A stretch of DNA of 22,675 nt from Candidatus Peregrinibacteria bacterium (GTDB taxonomy: Bacteria; Patescibacteriota; Gracilibacteria; UBA1369), in contig WJLA01000095.1 in the NCBI GenBank assembly GCA_014728765.1, forward strand, positions 1-22,675, given 5' to 3'. The position numbers and the translations under genes were made by a program. Positions 16,190 through 22,675 of this stretch are shown in pieces; positions within the stretch are counted from its first letter, which is position 1; every line of letters starts with the position of its first letter. Under the pieces are notes generated by a model. That model worked only from the letters and a program-made list of their open reading frames with translations. It was not told the DNA's origin and did no database searches.

Positions 16190-17290
16190 ATGTATCCCAT
16201 ATTAAATAAAAGAATTGCTAAATCACTGCACTTATTGGCATTGGTAGCATTAATGATTCCAAATATCGTATTTGCGCTAGATGAAACTGAAAAAATCATT
16301 ATTGAAGATAAAGCAACTTCTGAAATTGAATCTGCATTGGAAGAACCTTCAGACACAACTAATAATACCGAAACTTCAAAAATTGATGATAAAAACAAGA
16401 ATTTTCCTGAAAAAATTTTTCCCGATGTCGAAAAAGGAAATCAATATTATTTAGCAATTAAATATCTTAAAGACAACGATTTGATTCATGGTTATCCTGA
16501 TGGTTTATTTAGACCTTATCGCGAAATAAATCGAGCTGAAGCATTGAAAGTTCTAACTCAAGCAATGAAATACCAAGAATTTTCACCTGTTGAAAAACCT
16601 TTGAGCACTATCCTTGAAGAAGAAAAAGCGGCCAAACACCCCAATTGCAATTTTCCTGACGTTAATTCCGATCAATGGTTCTATGAATACGTATGTTTAG
16701 CTTTCAACAATGAAGCTATTGAAGGTTATCCCGATGGCTATTTCAGACCGGCGCAAACCATTAACAAAGTGGAAGGACTAAAAATTGCCTTGATACAATC
16801 AGGGCTTATCTTACCTGATGGAAAAGGAGATAATTTTGCCGACGTTACGCCCAATGATTGGTTTTCCGCTTATACACAATTGGCAAAAGATCAAACAATT
16901 TTTGTTCCTACAACCAATAACGAATTAATACCTGACGAAAAACTGAATCGTGGTGATTTTTCATTAATGATCTACAGACTTATCAAAAGCACCAAAGAGA
17001 ACTCTGAATATGGGGTTGCTTCATACTATTCATATTCTTTCGAAGGCGCAAATACAGCCTCAGGCATGCCCTTTAGAGCAAATGAGCCTATGGCAGCTCA
17101 TAAATCACTCCCATTTGGTTCTAAAGTCAAAGTCACCAACTTAATTAATGGTAAAAGTGAAATAGTGGAAATTGTTGATAGAGGACCATACATTCATGGC
17201 AGAATAATAGATCTATCCCCTTCCACTTTCGATAAAATTTCTTCTTTAAGCACAGGGATTGCAAATATTGAAATTACTCCTTTAGATTAA
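16190..17290 (+). CDS. Exported SLH-domain protein fused to an RlpA-type lytic transglycosylase domain
   Basis: A 366-residue secreted protein. A signal peptide (about 1-29, LALVALMIPNIVFA) is followed by an acidic Thr/Ser-rich spacer and three SLH repeats. These start at FPDVEKGNQYY (~77), FPDVNSDQWFYEY (~155) and FADVTPNDWFSAY (~215); the first two carry GYPDGLFRP and GYPDGYFRP. The C-terminal ~90 residues are a double-psi beta-barrel RlpA domain: GVASYYSYSFEGANTASG, AAHKSLPFGSKVKVTNL and VDRGPYIHGRIIDLSPS. The Asp of DRGP (about 330), proposed as catalytic in characterised RlpA, is present. SLH domains bind pyruvylated wall polymers, so this is probably a wall-anchored peptidoglycan remodelling enzyme. 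The third SLH repeat is degenerate (VPTTNNELIPDE). It abuts khpB without a gap. Confidence 0.92.
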   Translation: MYPILNKRIAKSLHLLALVALMIPNIVFALDETEKIIIEDKATSEIESALEEPSDTTNNTETSKIDDKNKNFPEKIFPDVEKGNQYYLAIKYLKDNDLIHGYPDGLFRPYREINRAEALKVLTQAMKYQEFSPVEKPLSTILEEEKAAKHPNCNFPDVNSDQWFYEYVCLAFNNEAIEGYPDGYFRPAQTINKVEGLKIALIQSGLILPDGKGDNFADVTPNDWFSAYTQLAKDQTIFVPTTNNELIPDEKLNRGDFSLMIYRLIKSTKENSEYGVASYYSYSFEGANTASGMPFRANEPMAAHKSLPFGSKVKVTNLINGKSEIVEIVDRGPYIHGRIIDLSPSTFDKISSLSTGIANIEITPLD

Positions 17291-17293
17291 AAT

Positions 17294-17641
17294 ATGGTAT
17301 CTGACGATTTTTTAGCAAAAAGAGGTAAAACAATTCCCAACAAAAAACCACTTTCAGTTGAAGTTAAAAAAAGTATTTACATGCTCATCTCAACTTTAAT
17401 GGTGATTATCGTGATGGTTAGCATAGTATATTTACTCAATAGCAGCCAAAGCAGTCAACAAGGAAATACTCTAAAACAAAATCAAATACTAAAAGACGAC
17501 CTTATTGATCAAAGCAGAATATTGATAAATAAAATAATAGAAGCACAATCTTTCAAAACAATAGAAAACAGCCAAGTTATCGAAGGGATGATCAAACCTG
17601 AAAATATTGAATACATTGATAAATCTGAACAAAACCAATAA
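17294..17641 (+). CDS. Single-pass membrane protein with FtsL/DivIC-like layout
   Basis: A 115-residue protein starting three bases after the SLH-RlpA stop. It has a basic cytoplasmic N-terminus of about 28 residues, one membrane span (about 31-50, LISTLMVIIVMVSIVYLL) and an extracytoplasmic helix (about 55-95, with NTLKQNQILKDDLIDQSRIL). It ends in a segment VIEGMIKPENIEYIDKSE. This order, including a final GM-x-PENhxYI, is typical of the small divisome proteins FtsL and DivIC, which pair through coiled coils. These families diverge strongly, so the call rests on layout and the terminal motif rather than sequence identity. The neighbours (RlpA, KhpB) fit a role in division or wall synthesis. 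Confidence 0.55.
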   Translation: MVSDDFLAKRGKTIPNKKPLSVEVKKSIYMLISTLMVIIVMVSIVYLLNSSQSSQQGNTLKQNQILKDDLIDQSRILINKIIEAQSFKTIENSQVIEGMIKPENIEYIDKSEQNQ

Positions 17642-17645
17642 AATA

Positions 17646-17673
17646 TTGACTTTCATTTTTTCTCAAATATAAT
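17646..17673 (+). promoter_or_regulatory. Promoter of the tRNA-Glu gene
   Basis: TTGACT (17646-17651), 16-base spacer, perfect TATAAT (17668-17673), about 30 bases before the mature tRNA 5' end. The run GCTTACGCTCG just after the -10 element may act as a discriminator. Confidence 0.75.
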
Positions 17674-17703
17674 GCTTACGCTCGAAAGTTAAGTCTAAAA
17701 TAA

Positions 17704-17778
17704 GGCGATATCGTCTAGTGGTTAGGACGCAAGGTTTTCATCCTTGAAACCGGGGTTCGATTCCCCGTATCGCTACCA
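17704..17778 (+). tRNA. tRNA-Glu (anticodon UUC), CCA encoded
   Basis: The cloverleaf folds fully. The acceptor GGCGATA pairs with TATCGCT, with a G1-U72 wobble closing the end. The D arm is GTC/GAC around AGTGGTTAG. The anticodon stem CAAGG/CCTTG holds loop TTTTCAT, giving anticodon TTC. The T arm is CGGGG/CCCCG with loop TTCGATT. The discriminator A is at 17775, followed by an encoded CCA (17776-17778). The substrate of the GluRS encoded at 6762. It stands alone with its own promoter. Confidence 0.97.
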
Positions 17779-17794
17779 AATTTTCAATTAATTT

Positions 17795-17822
17795 TTGACC
17801 TTCTAATCTCAAACCTTAATCT
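17795..17822 (+). promoter_or_regulatory. Candidate promoter for the HAD-family gene
   Basis: TTGACC (17795-17800), 16-base spacer, TAATCT (17817-17822), about 50 bases before the ATG at 17874. The -10 match is modest. Confidence 0.35.
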
Positions 17823-17826
17823 ATTT

Positions 17827-17846
17827 ACATGATGTTTTTTTCATGT
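17827..17846 (+). terminator. Weak hairpin with T-rich tail
   Basis: ACATGA (17827-17832) can pair with TCATGT (17841-17846) around a T-rich loop, followed by TTTAATTTTTT. It could end tRNA transcription or lie in the leader of the HAD gene. The stem is only six AT-rich pairs, so support is slight. Confidence 0.25.
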
Positions 17847-17873
17847 TTTAATTTTTTCTCGTAAATTAAAAAG

Positions 17874-18725
17874 ATGCGCAAAATTGCAGAAATAGACATT
17901 GATGACACTCTGATTCCATGGGAAACTCCTCATGCCAAAGCATATCCGGCCATGGCAGAAGCCTTAAGTAAAGCTACCAAGATAGACTTGGATGAAATTA
18001 TCAGACAAATCAAAGTGGTCAATACAGAACATGGTACAATTGAATACACCCCATTGGTTCAATCAATGGAAGCTTTTAGAAATGAAAACAAGCAAAGAAT
18101 CCTGGAATTAATCGACATCGCATATCAAGCAAAAAATTCCGCGGTCAAAGGATTAAATCAACCATATCAAGGTATTGAAAGCTTGTTAAAAAAACTTAAA
18201 AATGAAATGGAATGTGTTCACGCCCGCAGTGACGCTCCGGTTTATCTAGCAAATAAAAGACTTAAACAAGCCAAACTAATTCAATATTTTAATTTGCTTT
18301 TTGCTACAAAGTCACCTCCTGATGAACTATTTCCCTCCAAATACCACAAAGGAACTTTTGCCGTACCATATCATGTTGTGGATAAACCCAAGCCACATAC
18401 GAACATGCAAGCTTGTACAATTTTGTATAGAAAAAGTATCAGTGAAAACTTTTTTATGATAGGAAATTCCTGCTATAGTGATGAAGGATTTGCTCGTATT
18501 AATGGAATGCTTTTCTTCAAGACTAATTGGGACAATGGAACTAAAGAAGATAGAGCTATTCTAAGAAAATTTGCTCCTGAAAAAGCCCTCTCCAGAAATA
18601 TTGGCACTGATTACACCGAATCTCTAATAACGGCAACAGGATTTGAGAAAATAGAAGTAGAAACTCCCTATGAATTAATACAAAAATTAATAAAAATGAA
18701 AATTCTGACTAAAATTACTGAGTAA
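17874..18725 (+). CDS. HAD-superfamily hydrolase-like protein
   Basis: A 283-residue cytoplasmic protein with the HAD phosphatase motifs. Motif I is EIDIDDTLIPW (nucleophile Asp8, acid Asp10). A helical cap-like region covers about 14-105. Motif II is VHARSDAP (Ser near 119). A candidate motif III Lys lies in DKPKPH (about 170). Motif IV is FMIGNSCYSDEGFARINGM (about 194-212), where the usual first Asp (GDS) is Asn but the second acidic group SDEG is kept. HAD enzymes typically hydrolyse phosphate esters; substrate cannot be predicted. The start ATG is preceded by AAAAAG, not a true ribosome-binding site. The 3' end overlaps the minus-strand SLH gene by 11 bases, tail to tail. Confidence 0.75.
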   Translation: MRKIAEIDIDDTLIPWETPHAKAYPAMAEALSKATKIDLDEIIRQIKVVNTEHGTIEYTPLVQSMEAFRNENKQRILELIDIAYQAKNSAVKGLNQPYQGIESLLKKLKNEMECVHARSDAPVYLANKRLKQAKLIQYFNLLFATKSPPDELFPSKYHKGTFAVPYHVVDKPKPHTNMQACTILYRKSISENFFMIGNSCYSDEGFARINGMLFFKTNWDNGTKEDRAILRKFAPEKALSRNIGTDYTESLITATGFEKIEVETPYELIQKLIKMKILTKITE

Positions 18726-19701
18726 ATTCTTCCACTTGAGTTAATATTTCTCTGGCTCTATCCTTCAAATGCCTTGCTATTGGTTGAGTATCATTATTTA
18801 CTTCCCATGCCTCTGTAGCTTTTTCAATTACTTGATTTGCCCAATCTTCAGCTTCGGAATAGTTTTCATTTAATGCGCTTACATAAGAATTGACAAGATA
18901 ATCATAACCCCTGGCAATCTTAGCCGCTCCCAAAACAACATCATTATCGGGCATATTTCGATAAGCCTGTTGAGTCATATCTACAGCCAATTCAGCAGAT
19001 CTTTTAGCCATTGAAATATTTTTATTAGCTATCAAAAGTTCTATTTGCGCCATTTGAGCTTCAGCTTGATCAATTAAAAATTGAGTATCTTTTGCCGATA
19101 AAATAACCAATAAAAGATATAAAATTTCAGAAACCTCACCTCTGGAAAGATTTTTTGATGGATAAAGCTTGCCTGATTCATCAGCAGACAATAATCCCGC
19201 TTTACCGGCATAATTCATGAAAGGAGTATACCATTCTCCTTCAGACACATCTTCAAATTCATTTAAATCCTCCCATTGGTCAGACTTAAAACCTATTGAA
19301 TTCAATAGCATTTTTAAAAATTCCGCTCTTGCAACATTTCTGGAAGGAGCATATGTTCCATCAGGATTACCATTGATAATTCCGGCATTCTTAGCATGAG
19401 CAACATATTTCGCAAACCAATTCTCTGAATTAACATCAGAAAACAAATTATCTTGTTCAAGATCAGAATTAATCTCCAAACCCAGTCCTTCAAATATGAT
19501 TTTTAAAGCTTCAGCTCTATTCACCAACTTATCAGGTTGAAAGTTACCATCTTCATAACCTGATAAGACACCTTGATCACTTAAATAATCTATAGCGACA
19601 TAATTAGCATGAGTATTGGAAACATCTGGAAAATCTTTAGCAAATACCACAATATTGTTAAATACCAATACTGACATAATAATTATTGCTAATTTTTTCA
19701 T
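18715..19701 (-). CDS. Exported protein with three SLH domains and a helical C-terminal domain
   Basis: A 328-residue secreted protein. A signal peptide (about 1-21, ending VVFA) is followed directly by three SLH repeats beginning FPDVSNTHANYVA (24), FSDVNSENWFAKYV (~88) and FEDVSEGEWYTPF (~150). Two have clear turn motifs, GYEDGNFQPDK and GNPDGTYAPSR; the third is weaker (ADESGKLYPSK). Residues ~205-328 are all-helical, Ala/Glu-rich and TPR-like in rhythm (AEAQMAQIELLIANKN, AEDWANQVIEKATEAW), so they may form a protein-binding or spacer unit. SLH domains attach to wall-linked glycan, so it is expected on the cell surface. No enzymatic motif is visible. Confidence 0.88.
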   Translation of the reverse strand: MKKLAIIIMSVLVFNNIVVFAKDFPDVSNTHANYVAIDYLSDQGVLSGYEDGNFQPDKLVNRAEALKIIFEGLGLEINSDLEQDNLFSDVNSENWFAKYVAHAKNAGIINGNPDGTYAPSRNVARAEFLKMLLNSIGFKSDQWEDLNEFEDVSEGEWYTPFMNYAGKAGLLSADESGKLYPSKNLSRGEVSEILYLLLVILSAKDTQFLIDQAEAQMAQIELLIANKNISMAKRSAELAVDMTQQAYRNMPDNDVVLGAAKIARGYDYLVNSYVSALNENYSEAEDWANQVIEKATEAWEVNNDTQPIARHLKDRAREILTQVEEFTQ

Positions 19702-19745
19702 ATAAATAAGTTATTGCTTCTTTTAATAACGAAAGACTGACAATA

Positions 19746-19774
19746 ATGTTACAACAATCATGCAAAATACACAA
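19746..19774 (-). promoter_or_regulatory. Weak candidate promoter for the SLH gene
   Basis: Minus strand: TTGTGT (19774-19769), 17 bases, TAACAT (19751-19746), about 45 bases before the ATG. Each hexamer matches consensus at about four positions. Confidence 0.28.
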
Positions 19775-19807
19775 TTTACTGATAATAAAAATGTTGAATA
19801 ACACTAA

Positions 19808-19838
19808 CAAAAATACCCCGCCTGTTTAAGACGGGGTA
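19808..19838 (-). terminator. Intrinsic terminator after the tail-fibre-like surface protein gene
   Basis: Read on minus, TACCCCG (19838-19832) pairs with CGGGGTA (19820-19814), with two further pairs possible inside the loop, followed by TTTTTG. It lies 23 bases after the stop at 19861. It is the most GC-rich stem in the window and the clearest terminator. Confidence 0.85.
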
Positions 19839-19860
19839 AAATATCATATTTACAGAGCTA

Positions 19861-21477
19861 TTAATTAGAATAATCCAGCTCCACTGAACCTACATTAGCC
19901 TCACTTCCGTTTCCATCAGCCATCATGTTAATTACAAATTCAAGCACATCACCTGCAACAGGAGTACATGTTGTTGAGAATGAACCGGTTGTCCAAGCAG
20001 AACTGGCAAGAGCTGTACTTGATCCACAAGCTGATCCATTGTTATTCAAGGAAACGGTAACAGCATTATCCCCGGCAGTAGCATTGGCGGTTTGATATCT
20101 AAAATCAACATTACCGATTGTACTTATATCGGCTGGAACAGGAACTCTAAATCTGAGCTCAATATCTTGATCACCGTTTTGTCTGGTTGTCCAAGCGTAA
20201 TAGTTACCTTCCGTCGCATCATAATCAGCTTCAAGTTTACCTCTGTCAGTAGCTGAAGAATTAATTACAACATCAGGAAATTGCGGATAGAATGTTAAAA
20301 CATCATTTTCCGCGGAAACAGATCCAACTTCCGTATCCAAAGCCTCCAAAACTTCTTGAACTGAAGTGAAAGTTTGGCCCGGATCAATATTAGGTAAGTT
20401 TGTATTATCAATACCTACATAAGAAGCACCCGAAGTGGTAGTATAAGCATTTATTGCATCTATTAAACCGTTAGTTCCAAATACTACATTTAGACCAGGA
20501 TCAGTGTCGGTTAATTGAACTGAAGTTGAATTATCAGTCAAAACCAATTCTCCACTATTTGATTCCAATGTTAAATCACCGGCAGTAGTGCTTAAATTTG
20601 ATGATGCTCCACCACTGATACTGAAAGCACCTGTTGAATCGCTATCAAATGTTGAACTGTTAAAATCTATCAATCCGCTAGAAGTTACATCAAATTCACC
20701 TGCGCCCAGATCAATCGAAAAATTTCCGCCCGAAGTGGTTAATGTATCGTCGCCATCCGTATTATAAACGGATTCGAAATCTTGTTGTCCGGCAGAATCC
20801 CACGTATCGGTTGCAGAACAAGTGTAAAGTGAAGCATCGGTAGTATTAAAGAAAATTTCCCCTACACTACAAGTGGCCGGATTTGTAGTTCCGGTTGGCA
20901 AAACCAAAGATCCATCGACATTTAAAGTTGCACCACTATCAATTGTTAAAGTATTACCGGATTGAAGTGAGCTATCATCATCACTTCTTAAAAAAGATGT
21001 TTCGGTTAATCCATTCAGAGTAGTGGCATCTCCCCCACTATTAACCGCTTGCCAAGTATCGGCAACATCATCGGTACAAACATAGATAAGACTGGAAGAT
21101 GTTTCCACTGCCACCTCACCAATATTCAAACAAGCCGTAACACCATCTGTAACCGTTGCTTCTTCTCGCAATCTCATAGAAGTAGAATTCGAAAAATTAA
21201 CATCTCCATTAGCTTCTACCCCACCTTGAACATTGATTGAGTTACTAATATCGAAAGTGTTGGTAGAATCAATCCAATTGATTGAACCATCAGTACCGTC
21301 ATTTCCAAATTGAATTTCGATATCTCCTCCTGTTCCATCTTCATCAATCAAAATTCCTTCGGACGCAATATCATGAAAAGAATCATCTTGAAATAAGATA
21401 GCGGCATTTGCCATTCCCACATTCATTAACAAACCGAATGTAGTAACCAGACCCAGTATTTTGTTTTTATGTTTCAT
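19861..21477 (-). CDS. Secreted tail-fibre-like surface protein with C-terminal beta domain
   Basis: A 538-residue exported protein. It has a signal peptide (1-25, ending MANAA), then a Gly/Ser/Thr/Asp-rich body of short beta repeats such as TLTIDSGATLNVDGSLVLPT, FDVTSSGLIDFNSSTFDS and LTLESNSGELVLTDNS, like phage tail fibres and beta-solenoid adhesins. Two related cysteine modules occur near 112-140 (ACLNIGEVAV, LIYVCTDDVADTW) and 201-226 (TCSVGEIFF, LYTCSATDTW). After FTSVQEVLEALDTEVG, the last ~150 residues form a separate domain (DRGKLEADYDATEGNYYAWT to the C-terminus) homologous to the end of the neighbouring upstream protein. Base composition is less AT-rich than that of its neighbours. 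No LPXTG or SLH anchor is seen, so its attachment is unclear. Probable role: surface fibre or adhesin (inference). Confidence 0.8.
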   Translation of the reverse strand: MKHKNKILGLVTTFGLLMNVGMANAAILFQDDSFHDIASEGILIDEDGTGGDIEIQFGNDGTDGSINWIDSTNTFDISNSINVQGGVEANGDVNFSNSTSMRLREEATVTDGVTACLNIGEVAVETSSSLIYVCTDDVADTWQAVNSGGDATTLNGLTETSFLRSDDDSSLQSGNTLTIDSGATLNVDGSLVLPTGTTNPATCSVGEIFFNTTDASLYTCSATDTWDSAGQQDFESVYNTDGDDTLTTSGGNFSIDLGAGEFDVTSSGLIDFNSSTFDSDSTGAFSISGGASSNLSTTAGDLTLESNSGELVLTDNSTSVQLTDTDPGLNVVFGTNGLIDAINAYTTTSGASYVGIDNTNLPNIDPGQTFTSVQEVLEALDTEVGSVSAENDVLTFYPQFPDVVINSSATDRGKLEADYDATEGNYYAWTTRQNGDQDIELRFRVPVPADISTIGNVDFRYQTANATAGDNAVTVSLNNNGSACGSSTALASSAWTTGSFSTTCTPVAGDVLEFVINMMADGNGSEANVGSVELDYSN

Positions 21478-21502
21478 TTTAATTTTATTAATAAATTATT
21501 AT

Positions 21503-21531
21503 ATTATAGCATTTTTTTAAGAACCGTTAAA
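21503..21531 (-). promoter_or_regulatory. Extended -10 promoter for the surface protein gene
   Basis: Minus strand: TGCTATAAT, with a perfect -10 at 21508-21503 and a TG extension, and a weak -35 TTTAAC (21531-21526) 17 bases upstream. The -35 lies in the last codons of the preceding gene, so the two surface genes can be transcribed separately. Confidence 0.6.
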
Positions 21532-22675
21532 GTTAAACCTTAAAGTTCCAATTTGTGAAGCACCCAAATCGTTCGCCAACAGTTTAATTTTAACTGTAAA
21601 TATCTCACCGGGATTAAAAGCAGGTGTTCCTGAAAAACTAATGTTTTCATTGGCCCAAATGGTTGATACCAAATCCATACCACTTGTCACAACCACTGAG
21701 TTTCCTGAAGTATCCTCTATTTCAACATCTATCTGGTTTTCTGAAGGATTGGCAGTCAATGTCTTATAACTCAATTGAATGGGAACACTCTCCCAAGCTA
21801 CAAATCCCTCCGGCACTTTAATTCTCAAAACAACATCAATATCCTGCAAAGTAGCCTGTCTCGTGGTCCATTGATAAAAATTGAAATTTTGATTTCCGGG
21901 AATCCCATCTTCATCATCATAAAATATTTCAAGTTTTCCTCTATTATCACTTCCATCACTTGAAAATACCGCATCCGCATAATCCGGTTCATAAACCAAG
22001 CTTTGTACATAAAAACCTATCGGTACCCCATTTATGGTCAAATCACCTTCTATGTTCAAATCATCATTAAAATTAAAATAACCATTATCCAAATCGTATT
22101 CCAGATATTTACCAAGTGTATCACCGAAACTTAAAACTATAGAACCTGTTCCAGCATTCTCAATAGAATTATCGGCATCTATTATAAAAACATCCTGATT
22201 TATTCCACCCGGCAAAATATCAAAGTTTAAGACACCCCCTGAATTCAAATATGGAATATTGCCAGGATCTGTTCCGACATCTCTATTATCAACGGTATCC
22301 GCATTTATTGTATAAGGAGAAGAAGTCAGTGGCTTTCTATCTTGGCTATCAGACATGTTTCCGGTAGGATCAAGAATTTCAAATGCCGTATTTGCATTCG
22401 CCGCACTTTTAACTTCTACCTGCAAAAATTTTTCCGAATCTGAGTTAAAGTTAGGCAAAACATTTTGCGAACCCAATTGCACTGTGAATATTCCATCTTG
22501 ATTTGGAGTAACATTATAAGACTCTTGCCATCCCATATAATTTGGCGCCAATAAATTAATATTTCCTGAACCATCAATATCTCCCGCACTAAAATCTGAA
22601 CTTTGCCAAATACTAAACCTGACAGTATGCGCTGTAACAATAGGATTACCTGCATTATCTTTTAGTTTCGCAGTA
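21517..22675 (-). CDS. Tail-fibre-like surface protein, 5' end outside the window
   Basis: The frame is open to the window edge, so a TTG at 22551 is only an internal codon; at least 385 residues are encoded here. The visible N-terminal part has the pattern VRFSIWQSSDF, ESYNVTPNQDGIFTVQLGSQ, FLQVEVK and KPLTSSPYTINADTVDNR. This resembles a widespread exported domain with a VxxGxFxVxLG and LxSxPYAxxA signature that precedes fibre regions. A short fibre-like part (LNIEGDLTINGVPIG) follows, then a C-terminal beta domain (NRGKLEIFYDDEDG, FYQWTTRQATLQDIDVVLRI) homologous to that of the downstream protein. It ends 39 bases before the next gene. No membrane anchor is seen at the C-terminus. Probable role: surface adhesin or fibre partner (inference). 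Confidence 0.75.
   Translation of the reverse strand, partial: TAKLKDNAGNPIVTAHTVRFSIWQSSDFSAGDIDGSGNINLLAPNYMGWQESYNVTPNQDGIFTVQLGSQNVLPNFNSDSEKFLQVEVKSAANANTAFEILDPTGNMSDSQDRKPLTSSPYTINADTVDNRDVGTDPGNIPYLNSGGVLNFDILPGGINQDVFIIDADNSIENAGTGSIVLSFGDTLGKYLEYDLDNGYFNFNDDLNIEGDLTINGVPIGFYVQSLVYEPDYADAVFSSDGSDNRGKLEIFYDDEDGIPGNQNFNFYQWTTRQATLQDIDVVLRIKVPEGFVAWESVPIQLSYKTLTANPSENQIDVEIEDTSGNSVVVTSGMDLVSTIWANENISFSGTPAFNPGEIFTVKIKLLANDLGASQIGTLRFNFNGS

Noticed and set aside
22551..22675. Start of the second surface protein at TTG 22551
   Set aside because: The frame continues upstream with typical exported-domain sequence to the window edge, so the gene is cut by the window.
1..22675. CRISPR array, insertion sequence, toxin-antitoxin or defence system
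   Set aside because: No spaced repeats, transposase motifs or known defence domains were found on either strand.

Overview
The window looks like a stretch of an AT-rich Candidate Phyla Radiation (Patescibacteria) chromosome, probably Parcubacteria-like. This is an inference from gene content. It carries the conserved rpmH-rnpA-yidC-khpB block and SecA, FtsK and GluRS. Mixed among them are S-layer-homology (SLH) proteins, a small zinc-ribbon protein type I associate with this radiation, and tail-fibre-like surface proteins. UGA is used as a stop codon (8810-8812, 10288-10290), so the UGA=Gly code of Gracilibacteria/Absconditabacteria does not apply. No gene has a recognisable Shine-Dalgarno sequence; leaders are simply A/T-rich.

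Left part (1-4175): the 3' end of a polyprenyl-phosphate sugar transferase, stopped 14 codons before the usual family tail although the tail is still readable after the stop; then secA and a small overlapping membrane-protein gene; then, on the minus strand, the collapsed remnant of a sugar-nucleotide epimerase gene. Two surface-polysaccharide genes therefore show damage on either side of secA.

Middle (4176-13741): ftsK (minus) and gltX (plus) are divergent. Downstream of gltX lies a tightly packed, partly ATGA-overlapping set: a zinc-ribbon protein, a lipoprotein, acetate kinase, and an MGDG-synthase/UgtP-type glycosyltransferase with an unusual N-terminal helical domain resembling the four-helix-bundle (23S rRNA intervening-sequence/Avd-like) family. 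It converges on a minus-strand gene for a membrane-anchored PP2C-fold protein that has lost its metal-binding aspartates and has a propeller-like exterior.

Right part (13742-22675): a strong promoter drives rpmH-rnpA-yidC-khpB, continuing without a visible break into an SLH-RlpA fusion and a FtsL/DivIC-like small membrane protein. That makes one likely envelope-biogenesis operon of six genes. A tRNA-Glu(UUC) with its own near-consensus promoter follows, then a HAD-family phosphatase-like gene. On the minus strand are an SLH protein and two secreted tail-fibre-like surface proteins that share a homologous C-terminal beta domain, with a clear intrinsic terminator after the second.

Most of the window is concerned with the cell envelope: protein export and insertion (SecA, YidC), wall remodelling (RlpA), division (FtsK, FtsL-like), glycolipid synthesis and surface display. 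I see no CRISPR array, mobile element, reverse transcriptase or recognisable defence system. The most interesting items are the domain fusions, the pseudophosphatase, the decayed polysaccharide genes and the paired surface proteins.
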